64,000 nt of DNA, taken from SIG440 sp045645805 (GTDB lineage Bacteria; Bacillota; Clostridia; Monoglobales; Monoglobaceae). The stretch lies in NCBI GenBank assembly GCA_045645805.1, contig JAZRJL010000046.1:1-64000 (forward strand). The letters run 5' to 3'. Position numbers and translations under genes: made by a program. Numbering within the stretch: position 1 is the first letter of the stretch; each line of letters begins with the position of its first letter. The notes below the pieces were generated by a model, which searched no databases, was not told the DNA's origin, and was given only the letters and a program-made list of their open reading frames with translations. This document shows positions 31,921 through 40,454 of this stretch, in pieces.

Positions 31921-32847
31921 TTATCTTAGCTCAGGCAGCTGCATAATTGCATTATTTAAATCAACCAGATTGGAAGCTTTCTTTATTGCCTTAAAAAGCT
32001 TCTTCTCGTCAGGGAAATTCCACATCATATACATCCATATTTCTTTCAGCTTATGCAGGGTATAAATCTCCGACCCCAGGACCCCGAGATACCGTTTTTG
32101 CAAATTTGCGGTAAAGTCCACAAGCTCGGCAGTTTTAAGTCTTTCGCCGCCCTTGATTTCGCGGAATATTGCAGGGTTTGCAACTGCACCCCTGCCAAGC
32201 ATAACCGAATGCAGCTTTGGAAATTCACCTTTAATTTTGTCGAAATCCTTTGAAGAAAAAACATTTCCGTTATAACAGACAGGCACCTCTGAACTGTCAT
32301 AAGCCTTTTTAAATGCCTCCATATCCGGCACACCGTTATAGTAATTTTCACGGGTACGGGGATGAATAATCAAAAGGCTTATGGGGTATTTGTTGTAAAC
32401 CTCCATTAGCCTTTCCATTTCCTCTGCCTGCCAAAATCCGATTCGGGTCTTTACCGAAACATCTATGTCTGTTTTCTCAAATATACGACAAAGAAACTCG
32501 TCAATCCCCTCGACGTCTTTTAAAAACCCTGCACCCCGACCCTTTTTTACTACCGTTCCCGAAGGACAGCCAAAGTTGAGATTGATTGAAGTATAGCCAA
32601 GCTCCTTTATTTTGGGCAAAAAGCTCAAAAATGCCTCAGCCTTGTTTGAAAGGACTTGAGGCACAAGGTCAATTCCTTGGTTTTTGTCGGGGACAATGTC
32701 ACGGATTACCCTAAGCCCCACCTTTTCGTTTTCGGTAGGGGTAATAAACGGGGCAAAGTACCCGTCACAGCCGCCAAACATCCCGTTATGGGTGTTTCGG
32801 TATGTATATGTGGTTATCCCCTCAAGCGGGGCAAGATATAATCTCAT
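31921..32847 (-). CDS. dus: tRNA-dihydrouridine synthase
   Basis: A 308-residue flavin-dependent Dus protein that reduces uridines in the tRNA D-loop. The N-terminal FMN TIM barrel starts LYLAPLEGITTYTYRN. The catalytic cysteine is in NLNFGCPSGTVVKKGRGAGFL. VSVKTRIGF, LLIIHPRTRENYY, VCYNGNVFS and VMLGRGAVANPAIF are standard barrel motifs. The protein is a little shorter than DusB. It stands apart from the Crp gene and may be transcribed with the genes to its right. Confidence 0.93.
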   Translation of the reverse strand: MRLYLAPLEGITTYTYRNTHNGMFGGCDGYFAPFITPTENEKVGLRVIRDIVPDKNQGIDLVPQVLSNKAEAFLSFLPKIKELGYTSINLNFGCPSGTVVKKGRGAGFLKDVEGIDEFLCRIFEKTDIDVSVKTRIGFWQAEEMERLMEVYNKYPISLLIIHPRTRENYYNGVPDMEAFKKAYDSSEVPVCYNGNVFSSKDFDKIKGEFPKLHSVMLGRGAVANPAIFREIKGGERLKTAELVDFTANLQKRYLGVLGSEIYTLHKLKEIWMYMMWNFPDEKKLFKAIKKASNLVDLNNAIMQLPELR

Positions 32848-32889
32848 AGTTGCTCCTTTAATATAACCCTGTAATCCTTTTAAACCCGC

Positions 32890-33318
32890 CTAAAACTTAA
32901 TCTCATCATCAACCTCAACAAAACCATCGGGGGTTTCCACCATATCCTGACGCTTAAGCAAAAATCTTCTTATTACAAAAAGTACTGCAATTGATGATAC
33001 TGTAATAAGATTTTCCCATGCCGCCGCACCATGCCCCACAATCAGCTGACGTGCCAACGCAAAGGCAAGAACCTCAATCACCGTTTCGGGGGTGTGCTTG
33101 CAAAGCATTTTGATAAGCTCGGCACCGATTGCAAGAATAATGGCATTGTCAAGAATCGTCACAAGCGCCTCGGCACCCTGGGAGTATATTGACGCTGTAA
33201 CCGTATCAATAACAAGCCGCACAGAGAGAATTAAAATTGCAATTCCCACTATCACCGACACAAGAAGCTCAAACAAGTAGCTGGTCTCAAACATCTTATC
33301 CTGAAGCTTTTTTCTCAT
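32890..33318 (-). CDS. PsiE-like / small membrane protein
   Basis: A 142-residue protein with about four membrane helices (LFELLVSVIVGIAILILSV; AILDN region; VIEVLAFALA; ITVSSIAVLFVI) and a short acidic tail. The layout resembles the phosphate-starvation-inducible PsiE family, whose molecular function is not known. Confidence in the family is moderate. It lies between a HAD phosphatase gene and dus on the same strand with short gaps, so it could be in one operon. Confidence 0.65.
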   Translation of the reverse strand: MRKKLQDKMFETSYLFELLVSVIVGIAILILSVRLVIDTVTASIYSQGAEALVTILDNAIILAIGAELIKMLCKHTPETVIEVLAFALARQLIVGHGAAAWENLITVSSIAVLFVIRRFLLKRQDMVETPDGFVEVDDEIKF

Positions 33319-33341
33319 AATTTTTCTCCTTACCGTACATT

Positions 33342-34163
33342 TTATATTTTAAGAATACCCTCATCAATATCCATAATAAGTCTTTTTATTGCGTGTTCCT
33401 GATTGCTTACCGTCACATAATCCGCCACCTCAAGCACTTCGGGCCTTGCATTTGAAACCGCAACCCCGACACCGGCTGCTTTAATCATAGGCACGTCATT
33501 ATTATAGTCACCTATTGCAACAGTTCTTTTTACGTCAACTTTCATAAGCTCAGCAAGCTTGGTTATAATCGTACCCTTGTTTATGCCCTTTGGCAAAATT
33601 TCGTGAAGTGCAATATCACTTCGTACAAAATCAAAATCATCTGCCGCAGGGTGTGCATCAAGAAGCTCGCCCACTTTGTCTACCACACGGGGGTCATCAT
33701 GTCCAAAAATAATCTTTGCAAGAGGCTGATTCAGGTCACGTATTCCGCAGGTGATATTTGCCACCCCTGTAATCTGCCTGAACTCCTCCATTGCCTTGTT
33801 TTCACGGCAAAAGTATACTGTATCAAAGGTATTAAGCTGAATACCTATCCCCGGCAGGCTTTCGTCTATATACTCAACCAAATCAAGAGGGGATTTGTCA
33901 AACCCTTGCTTCCACAGATATTCCTGCTTTATGTGGTCATACACACCGCCACCGTTGATGCAGCCAAAGGGGCAGTTTGGATTGATTTTGTTGTAAATAT
34001 CCGAGATATAAAATGGCATACGTCCCGTAACAAAGGTAAAAAGGCCGCCCTCGCTTTTGAAATATTCAATGGCTTCAAGATTTTCAGCCGATATATTTTT
34101 GTCATTATCAAGAATTGTACCGTCAAGGTCGGTGCAAATTAATATTCCGTCAAATTTATTCAT
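33342..34163 (-). CDS. Cof-type HAD-IIB phosphatase
   Basis: A 273-residue haloacid-dehalogenase phosphatase. Motif I is DLDGTI with nucleophile Asp12. FVTGRMPFY contains motif II, GTIITKL the motif III lysine region, and AIGDYNNDVPMIKAAGVGVAVSNA motif IV. A C2B cap lies between about residues 85 and 190. Cof-type members hydrolyse sugar phosphates, pyridoxal phosphate or FMN precursors. The substrate cannot be told. Confidence 0.93.
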   Translation of the reverse strand: MNKFDGILICTDLDGTILDNDKNISAENLEAIEYFKSEGGLFTFVTGRMPFYISDIYNKINPNCPFGCINGGGVYDHIKQEYLWKQGFDKSPLDLVEYIDESLPGIGIQLNTFDTVYFCRENKAMEEFRQITGVANITCGIRDLNQPLAKIIFGHDDPRVVDKVGELLDAHPAADDFDFVRSDIALHEILPKGINKGTIITKLAELMKVDVKRTVAIGDYNNDVPMIKAAGVGVAVSNARPEVLEVADYVTVSNQEHAIKRLIMDIDEGILKI

Positions 34164-34183
34164 TTTTCCACTCCGTATATTAT

Positions 34184-35302
34184 TTAAAAATTAATCGCCT
34201 TACTTCGGTACTTCACATTTAGTACAAGCCCCACCGCAATCATATTCGTCAGCATTGACGAGCCGCCATAGCTGAAAAACGGCAAAGGGATTCCCGTTAC
34301 CGGCATAATACCGATGCACATACCCACATTCTCGATTATATGAAACGAAAACATCGCCGCAACGCCAATGCATATATACAACCCCAGATTGTTTCTGGCA
34401 TTTACGCCTATGATAAGACACCGTATGACGATTGCAATAAGAAGCAAAATAGCAATTACGCCGCCTAAAAAACCAAGCTCCTCACACACAACAGAAAATA
34501 TAAAGTCTGTATGTCGTTCGGGCAGAAAGTTGTTGTACTGACTTCCGCCATTGTAAAGACCCGTGCCGAAAAACTTGCCCGATCCGATTGCAATTTTGGA
34601 CTGGGTAACCTGATACCCTGTACCCGACGGGTCATTTGCAGGGTTGAAAAGGTTGATTATGCGCTCCTTTTGATAATCTTTCAGTACAAAAAACCAGGCA
34701 AGAGGGATTGCAACCCCCACCGCACCTGCTCCGCAGGCAATATACTTCCAGCTGATTTTTGCGGCAAACAGCATTGAAATTGCAATAAACACAAAAACCA
34801 CAGCTGTACCAAAGTCGGGCTGAAGAAGAACAAGCCCCACCAAAAATCCCAGATGTAAGAGCAGAAATACAACATTCCGCGGTCGGTCAATAAGGTCGTC
34901 AACCTCGGAAAGGTGTTTGGCAAAGGTAATGATAAATGCAAGCTTTACAAGCTCGGCAGGCTGAATGCCGATAAGCGAGCCAAATCTGAACCAGCTTCTT
35001 GCCCCGTTTTCGTAAGTGCCTATTCCCGGTATAAGGACAAGTATAAGCAAAACTGCCGAAATTCCGTAAAGGTAAAAGGCAAGGCTTGCCAGATGCTCGT
35101 AATCAAGAACCATCAATACGGCAACAGCCAAAAGTCCAAGCAAAAACGCTACCGCCTGAACTGCCGTATACTTGACAGGTGACGGAGCCGAACTTGAAAT
35201 CATAACTATTCCAAAAACCGACGCCAAAGCAACAAGACCAAAAAGCAGAAAATCGAAATTCTTTTTAAAATCATTGTGCTTGTTTAAATTATCAATATTC
35301 AA
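34184..35302 (-). CDS. rodA: FtsW/RodA/SpoVE family protein (RodA-like)
   Basis: A 372-residue SEDS-family membrane protein, the glycan polymerase partner of a class B PBP. Ten membrane segments are evident. Family motifs include ARSWFRFGSLIGIQPAELVKLAFI, LQPDFGTAVVFVFI, GTGYQVTQSKIAIGSG, FLPERHTDFIFSVVCEELGF and PFFSYGGSSMLTNMIA. The FxxxGxxxGIQPAE and HTDFIF variants match RodA rather than FtsW. I place the start at TTG 35302, 7 bases after GGAGTGA; the ATG at 35335 would overlap the methyltransferase gene. Confidence 0.93.
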   Translation of the reverse strand: MNIDNLNKHNDFKKNFDFLLFGLVALASVFGIVMISSSAPSPVKYTAVQAVAFLLGLLAVAVLMVLDYEHLASLAFYLYGISAVLLILVLIPGIGTYENGARSWFRFGSLIGIQPAELVKLAFIITFAKHLSEVDDLIDRPRNVVFLLLHLGFLVGLVLLQPDFGTAVVFVFIAISMLFAAKISWKYIACGAGAVGVAIPLAWFFVLKDYQKERIINLFNPANDPSGTGYQVTQSKIAIGSGKFFGTGLYNGGSQYNNFLPERHTDFIFSVVCEELGFLGGVIAILLLIAIVIRCLIIGVNARNNLGLYICIGVAAMFSFHIIENVGMCIGIMPVTGIPLPFFSYGGSSMLTNMIAVGLVLNVKYRSKAINF

Positions 35303-35309
35303 AAATTTT

Positions 35310-35972
35310 TCACTCCTTAAAGCTGACAGCCACACCGTCGCCTATGGGTATAATAGCTGTACTGAGCTGCTTGTTTTCTTTCAGCATTTCAAGATATGCC
35401 CTGAGTCTTCGGACAATGGTAATCTTTCGTCTTACCACAAGCTCGTCTGTTGCGGTCATACCCTTGTAAAGAATATTGTCCGAAACAAGAAGTCCGCCTT
35501 TTCTTAAAAGTCTTAAACAATTGGGAAAGAACTCCATATACTGACCCTTTGCCGCATCGACAAAAATCACATCAAATATGCCCTCGCCCTCCATATCTTC
35601 AAGAACTTTCACTCCGTCACCACGTAAAAGTGTAATTTTATCCTCAAGTCCGGCTTTTTTTATGTTCTCTGCGGCAAGGTCCGCCATTTCGTCAGAAAGC
35701 TCAATTGTGGTCACACGTGCATTTGAAGCACGGCTCATTCTTATTGCTGAATACCCGATTGCCGAGCCTACCTCCAGAATATTTTCCGCATTCATAAGCT
35801 TCAGTAAAATTTCAATCATCCTGATACTTTCAGGCTGCGAAATCGGAACTTCATTTTCCTTTGCGTACTTCTCCATTTCAAGAAGCTGTCCCTCACTTTG
35901 GGGAATTGTGTCCCGGATATATCGTATTATGTAATCGTAATTTATATTATCGTCCTCAATCCATGCCTTCAT
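35310..35972 (-). CDS. O-methyltransferase family 3 (TrmR-like)
   Basis: A 220-residue SAM-dependent methyltransferase. The SAM-binding motif is ILEVGSAIGYSAIRMS, followed by VTTIELSDEMADLA, LLRGDGV and the metal-binding DVIFVDAAKGQYMEFF. It resembles catechol-type O-methyltransferases; the Bacillus member YrrM/TrmR methylates hydroxyuridine at tRNA position 34. In Firmicutes yrrM lies next to mltG (yrrL), as here, which supports the tRNA role. Confidence 0.85.
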   Translation of the reverse strand: MKAWIEDDNINYDYIIRYIRDTIPQSEGQLLEMEKYAKENEVPISQPESIRMIEILLKLMNAENILEVGSAIGYSAIRMSRASNARVTTIELSDEMADLAAENIKKAGLEDKITLLRGDGVKVLEDMEGEGIFDVIFVDAAKGQYMEFFPNCLRLLRKGGLLVSDNILYKGMTATDELVVRRKITIVRRLRAYLEMLKENKQLSTAIIPIGDGVAVSFKE

Positions 35973-35991
35973 TCAGAATAACCTCTCTGTT

Positions 35992-37056
35992 TTAGTTTTG
36001 CAACTCTTTAACAATCCGAAGATGCTCTTCATTTGTTTTGCTGAACACGTTCTCGCTGCCGTCTGAGCGTGCCGCAAAATACAGATAGTCCGTATCATCG
36101 GGATAAAGTGCCGCCCTTACGGCAGCAATCCCAGGTGACGCAATGGGCCCTATGGGCAAGCCCTTGTTTATATAAGTATTATAATCCGATTTGATTTTTA
36201 TATCCGAATTTGAAAGTACAGCCTTGCGTTCTTTGATTATATACTGCACGGTTGCACATGAGCCAAATGCCATATTGTATTTCAGCCTGTTGTAGAATAC
36301 CGATGCAACCTTACCAAGCTCGCCCTCATTTGCCGCCTCACGCTCAACAATTGATGCCATAGTCACAATTTCATCAAGGGAATATCTGGTCCCCGATTTG
36401 TTGTATTCAGGCAAAACATTATTCTGAAATGCGGTAAGCATACGGCAGATTATGTCATATTCACTCTCACCCATAAACACCTCGTAGGTTGCAGGGAAGA
36501 GATATCCCTCAAGCCGGTTTTCGCTGCGGTCAATACCTTTAACAAAGGAGAAGTCAAAATCTCCCTCGTCAAGCAACCGCAAAAATTCCTTCTCGTCTGC
36601 ACCTGCCGACTTGGCAAAAGCCTCAGCAATCTGCCATGCTTCAAACCCCTCGGGGATTAGCACGGTAACAGTTTCGTCATATGCCACGTCAGGCTTGTCC
36701 GCAAGCTTTTTAATTATTGAAGCATAGCTTTGCCCGTTGTGGAAATTGTGTCCGCCCTTTTGAAAGGTATGGTCACCGCCAAGCTTTTCAAAAATACGCA
36801 AAAACACAGGGTGTCTGACAATGCCCTCATCCTTAAGAATTTGAGCAATACCGCTCATACCTGTACCGCCGGGAATGTTTACAAGTGTTATTTTGTCCTT
36901 TGAGCCGAATATGCCAAGCATATCCTCAGCAAGGGAGAAACCCCATATAAAAACGCAAACAGCCAAAGCCACCACAGCATAAAGCAGCAGAGACCCCGAC
37001 CGTCTTTTTTTTATTCTTAAAAATAAATTTCTTATCATATTCATAGGCAACATCAC
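35992..37056 (-). CDS. mltG: Endolytic transglycosylase MltG (YceG-like)
   Basis: A 354-residue single-pass membrane protein that cuts nascent glycan strands. A membrane anchor at about residues 22-42 precedes a LysM-like segment (LVNIPGGTGMSGIAQILK). The YceG catalytic domain has RLEGYLFPATYEV, MASIVEREAANEGELGKVASVFYNRL with the catalytic Glu, and KGLPIGPIASPGIAAVRAAL. The C-terminus YFAARSDGSENVFSKTNEEH is standard. The GTG start overlaps the end of the CPBP gene by 4 bases; ATG 37053 is an alternative. Confidence 0.93.
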   Translation of the reverse strand: MMLPMNMIRNLFLRIKKRRSGSLLLYAVVALAVCVFIWGFSLAEDMLGIFGSKDKITLVNIPGGTGMSGIAQILKDEGIVRHPVFLRIFEKLGGDHTFQKGGHNFHNGQSYASIIKKLADKPDVAYDETVTVLIPEGFEAWQIAEAFAKSAGADEKEFLRLLDEGDFDFSFVKGIDRSENRLEGYLFPATYEVFMGESEYDIICRMLTAFQNNVLPEYNKSGTRYSLDEIVTMASIVEREAANEGELGKVASVFYNRLKYNMAFGSCATVQYIIKERKAVLSNSDIKIKSDYNTYINKGLPIGPIASPGIAAVRAALYPDDTDYLYFAARSDGSENVFSKTNEEHLRIVKELQN

Positions 37057-37964
37057 CCACTTTTAAGTAAAAAATACTTGACAACCACCACAGCTGCACT
37101 CAAAAGCACCGGCAAGCTGAATATGCTTGTTGCCACCATTGGCCCGGTACGAAAAATCTTGTTCCTTTTCATTCCGTTCTTTTGCTTGGCAAGAACCGCA
37201 AACGCCGCCCCGAACACAATCACCATAGCCGCCAGAAAGACAAAAAGTCTGTCAATAATTACTGGCATAATATATGCTCCAAACAAAAGTGCCGTCAGGT
37301 TGCTTGCACCGTGATAAATCATTGCCGCATAAAGGGAACGGCTTTTTATAAGAATTATTGACGCAACAATACCCATAAAAAAGAAGCCTGCAAACTCATT
37401 TATCCGAAGATGCAAAAGCGCAAAGGTCATACCGGTAAAGATTACCGCAGCCACAGTATTGCAACGGCTGTATGCCCTGAAAATTATGCCCCTCATCCAG
37501 AATTCCTCAAGCACCGCAGGAATTAAAACAACCGAAAAAATACCAATAATTATTTCATTCATTTCCTTGGCAACAGGCACAGCCTCGGCTGCCTCCTGCT
37601 GAAAGAAGGTTGTCATAACAAAATTAGCCGGAACATTCAAAAGCATCATCACAAACTGTCCCGAAACGCCAAGTATTATTGCAAGCAAAACAAACCTCAG
37701 CTTGCAGCCGCAAAGGCACAGCTCGGCCTTTGCCGATTTTGCACCGCCACGCCATGCCGTCCTTGCATACAAAAGTATGGGGACACCGATTGCAAAAATC
37801 TCGACAAATGCAATCTGAATATATTCATGAGGGGGATTTTGCATAAAGCTTACCACAGCCTGAACAGCAACCTGTGCCGCAAACTGAGCAAGAACAACCC
37901 AAAAAAGCATCCACCTCACGCTTTTTATTTGTTTTCTGAGTTCATACTTTTTATCAGTCATCAA
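37053..37964 (-). CDS. CPBP-family intramembrane protease
   Basis: A 303-residue membrane protein with about eight hydrophobic segments. The CPBP (Rce1-like, ABI) motifs are visible: EEFWMRGIIFR (EExxxR), FALLHLRINEF (FxxxH) and YHGASNLTALL (HxxxN). These are glutamate intramembrane proteases, sometimes involved in peptide or bacteriocin processing. Substrate unknown. It overlaps mltG by 4 bases and is translated just before it. Confidence 0.88.
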   Translation of the reverse strand: MMTDKKYELRKQIKSVRWMLFWVVLAQFAAQVAVQAVVSFMQNPPHEYIQIAFVEIFAIGVPILLYARTAWRGGAKSAKAELCLCGCKLRFVLLAIILGVSGQFVMMLLNVPANFVMTTFFQQEAAEAVPVAKEMNEIIIGIFSVVLIPAVLEEFWMRGIIFRAYSRCNTVAAVIFTGMTFALLHLRINEFAGFFFMGIVASIILIKSRSLYAAMIYHGASNLTALLFGAYIMPVIIDRLFVFLAAMVIVFGAAFAVLAKQKNGMKRNKIFRTGPMVATSIFSLPVLLSAAVVVVKYFLLKSG

Positions 37965-37978
37965 CTTCTCCTAAAAAA

Positions 37979-38518
37979 TCAGGCATGCTGCATTTTATCA
38001 AGGATTTCCCGACCCTTGTCGCCCTGCCTGAAATAGTCAACAATAGCCGCACCGAAAAGCATAGAAGCCCCTGCACCCTTTGCTGTTATTACATTTTCCG
38101 AAACTACGCAAGGCTCATCCACATATTCCGCACCCTTAAGAAATTCCTCAAAGCCCGGATAGCATACTGCCTTTTTGCCCTCCAACGCTCCTACATTGCC
38201 AAGAACCATAGGTGCAGCACAAATAGCCGCCATAAGCAGCTTGTTGTCCATGCAGTATTTAATAGCCTTTCTCACGGTCTTGTCAAAGTCAAGATTGACA
38301 GTTCCGGGCATACCGCCGGGCAGAATGATGCCATCCATATATTCATAATCAATGTCCTTTTTATCAATATCCGGAAGAACCATAATATCATGACATCCGC
38401 ACACAGCACCGCCTGCCACCGAAACAGTCTTTACCCTTACTCCTGCACGTCTTAACACATCAAGACAACCTATTGCTTCGGTTTCTTCAAAACCGTCTGC
38501 CAAAAACATATAAAGCAT
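37979..38518 (-). CDS. DJ-1/PfpI family protein (YajL-like)
   Basis: A 179-residue DJ-1 superfamily protein. The reactive cysteine at the nucleophile elbow is Cys100 in AAICAAP, with the conserved Glu near the N-terminus (GFEETEAIG) and DGIILPGGMPGT. Close relatives are YajL/ThiJ proteins, linked to protection of thiols or repair of glycated proteins. It follows the WecG-like gene by 21 bases on the same strand. Confidence 0.92.
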   Translation of the reverse strand: MLYMFLADGFEETEAIGCLDVLRRAGVRVKTVSVAGGAVCGCHDIMVLPDIDKKDIDYEYMDGIILPGGMPGTVNLDFDKTVRKAIKYCMDNKLLMAAICAAPMVLGNVGALEGKKAVCYPGFEEFLKGAEYVDEPCVVSENVITAKGAGASMLFGAAIVDYFRQGDKGREILDKMQHA

Positions 38519-38539
38519 ATCAAAATACCTCTTTTGATT

Positions 38540-39262
38540 TTATTTTTCTTTAAAAACCTCAATAACAAACTTAGGAAGTGCCGCAAATCTGCCTATTCTT
38601 GACGGATTTTTTGCAATTCTGTAAAGCCATTCAAGATTAAGCTTTATAAATATTTCAGGGGCACGTTTTGCCGTGCCGGCAAGAACATCCAACGTTCCGC
38701 CCACGCCCATACAAAGATTAACCTTTAACTTATCCTTATGCATAGCAATCCATTTTTCCTGTTTCGGTGCACCAAGACACACAAGCAAAAGCTTTGCTCC
38801 CGAATTGTTAATTTCATCAACAATCTCTTCGTCTTCCTCTGGTTTGAAATATCCGTTTCGGGTCCCTGAAACAACTATGCCGGGGTACTTTTCTTCAAGC
38901 TTTTCCTTTGCTGTTTCAGCAACGCCCGGCTTTGCACCAAACAAAAACACACCGTCACCGGTCTTTGCAATTTTTTCAAGCAAAGCACAGGTAAGGTCAA
39001 AGCCTGCCACCCTTTCAGGAACAGGAGTTCCCAAAAGCTTTGCACCATAAACAACACCTATGCCGTCTGCGGTACACATATCCGCATTATTAAGAATTTC
39101 GCAAAGCTCCCTGTCCTCACGGGCACATATTATTATCTCGGGATTTGGGGTGAATATCATTGACACACCCTCGGTTTTAACCAGATTTTCTGCCCTTTCA
39201 AGTGCCTGTGCAAAGGTCAATCTGCTGACATTTACACCAAGAATATTTACCTTATCCTGCAT
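38540..39262 (-). CDS. tagA: WecG/TagA/CpsF family glycosyltransferase
   Basis: A 240-residue glycosyltransferase of the WecG/TagA family (GT26). These enzymes transfer ManNAc or a similar sugar to lipid-linked GlcNAc in the first steps of wall teichoic acid or capsule synthesis. Motifs are FTPNPEIIICAREDREL, NADMCTADGIGVVYGAKLLG, VFLFGAKPGVAETA, LLVCLGAPKQEKWI and GVGGTLDVLAGTAKRAPE. I use ATG 39262 behind GGGAGG. No other teichoic acid genes are adjacent, so the product is uncertain. Confidence 0.9.
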   Translation of the reverse strand: MQDKVNILGVNVSRLTFAQALERAENLVKTEGVSMIFTPNPEIIICAREDRELCEILNNADMCTADGIGVVYGAKLLGTPVPERVAGFDLTCALLEKIAKTGDGVFLFGAKPGVAETAKEKLEEKYPGIVVSGTRNGYFKPEEDEEIVDEINNSGAKLLLVCLGAPKQEKWIAMHKDKLKVNLCMGVGGTLDVLAGTAKRAPEIFIKLNLEWLYRIAKNPSRIGRFAALPKFVIEVFKEK

Positions 39263-39285
39263 AGTAAAACCTCCCATTTAAAAGC

Positions 39286-39957
39286 TTAGTTCTCCAATGT
39301 CCAGTCAATGGGTGTATGACCCATTCCCCGAAGCAGTTCATTTGTCTTTGAAAAATGTCTGCAACCAAAAAAACCGTTGTATGCCGAAAGAGGGCTTGGG
39401 TGTGCCGCCTCAAGGATTTTGTGGTTGGGGTTTGTAATAAGCTCTTTTTTCCGTCTTGCATTTGCACCCCACAGCAAAAATACTATTCCCTTTTCACGCT
39501 CATTAAGAAGCTCAATAACCCGGTCGGTAAACATTTCCCAGCCCATACCCTTGTGACTGTTTGCCTCGCCCGACCTGACTGTAAGCACCGCATTAAGCAT
39601 AAGCACACCCTGTTTTGCCCATCCGATAAGCTCGCCGTGGTTTGGCGGAACAAATCCCACATCGCAAGATAGCTCCTTATATATATTTTTAAGCGAGGGC
39701 GGCGGTTCAATACCCTTTTTTACCGAAAAACAAAGTCCGTGTGCCTGACCCTGACCGTGGTACGGGTCCTGACCGATAAGCACCGCCTTGACACTATTGT
39801 ACGAGGTATATCTGAGCGCATTGAAAATATCATACATATCAGGGAAAACCTGTCGGGTTTTGTATTCTTTTGCAAGAAATACCCTTAGCTTCTGATAGTA
39901 TTCTTTCTCAAATTCGCCCTTTAAAAGGTCGTCCCATTCATTGCCTATATTAACCAT
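39286..39957 (-). CDS. ung: Uracil-DNA glycosylase
   Basis: A 223-residue family 1 UDG that removes uracil from DNA. The water-activating motif GQDPYHGQGQAHGLCFSV (catalytic Asp) and the DNA-intercalation motif HPSPLSAYNGFFGCRHFSKTN are both intact, as are LLNAVLTVRSGEANSH and LLWGANA. Length and motifs are fully typical. The dUTPase gene that complements it is at the far end of the window. Confidence 0.97.
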   Translation of the reverse strand: MVNIGNEWDDLLKGEFEKEYYQKLRVFLAKEYKTRQVFPDMYDIFNALRYTSYNSVKAVLIGQDPYHGQGQAHGLCFSVKKGIEPPPSLKNIYKELSCDVGFVPPNHGELIGWAKQGVLMLNAVLTVRSGEANSHKGMGWEMFTDRVIELLNEREKGIVFLLWGANARRKKELITNPNHKILEAAHPSPLSAYNGFFGCRHFSKTNELLRGMGHTPIDWTLEN

Positions 39958-40120
39958 TTTGAACTGCCTTTCGGTAAATAATATTATTTTACGACCGTGC
40001 CATTTAAATGCAGCATTTACGCAAAATACCGCAAATTATCAGATGCCGTTTCCTTTGAAAACGTTGCGGAACGACACACAGGTCGTTTCCTACGGCATTG
40101 ATACCCTTGTGGTGGTCTGC

Positions 40121-40194
40121 GGGTCGTCGAGGACGCCGCCCCCTACAACGTTCACCGGATGGATTAATGTAGGGGAGGGTCTCTGTACCCTCCC
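40121..40194. repeat. REP-like pair R4/R5 in opposite orientation
   Basis: R4 (40121-40146, GTAG on the minus strand) and R5 (40169-40194, GTAG on the plus strand, GGGAGGGT/ACCCTCCC hairpin) sit 22 bases apart and point away from each other, as in a BIME. They lie in the gene-free stretch 39958-40446; I see no gene in 39958-40120. Confidence 0.6.
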
Positions 40195-40228
40195 GTCACA
40201 ATCGGAATTAATCAAACCACCCACATCT

Positions 40229-40454
40229 ATAAGTTAAATTTTTATTTAGATTTCGTGATTTCGCGGGCATAGCTGACTTTTCCCCGCCTGACGCACCCTG
40301 ATTTCTTGCCCAAAATATTTGTTTTGGGCGAAAGAGGAGCAACCCTGAAAAAGATGAGGGTTTTGCGCCGCAAAATCCGAATGAAAATTCAGGCGTTGCG
40401 ACGAGGTATGCGAGTGCGCGAAAATCACGAAAGATGAATGAAAATTTTACTTAT
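40229..40454. mobile_element. MITE-like element, 226 bp, with about 38-bp terminal inverted repeats
   Basis: The left end (ATAAGTTAAATTTT...) and the reverse complement of the right end (ATAAGTAAAATTTT...) align over about 38 bases to a shared TTTCGTGATT(T)TCGCG core, with a few mismatches and one gap. The inside holds further hairpins, for example GCCCAAAA/TTTTGGGC. It has no gene of its own. The right end covers the last Lys codon and stop of the acyl-CoA ligase gene. I see no clear target duplication. Confidence 0.6.

Noticed and set aside
33603..34142. 179-residue plus-strand ORF opposite the HAD phosphatase gene
   Set aside because: Antisense shadow; the HAD motifs are all on the minus strand.
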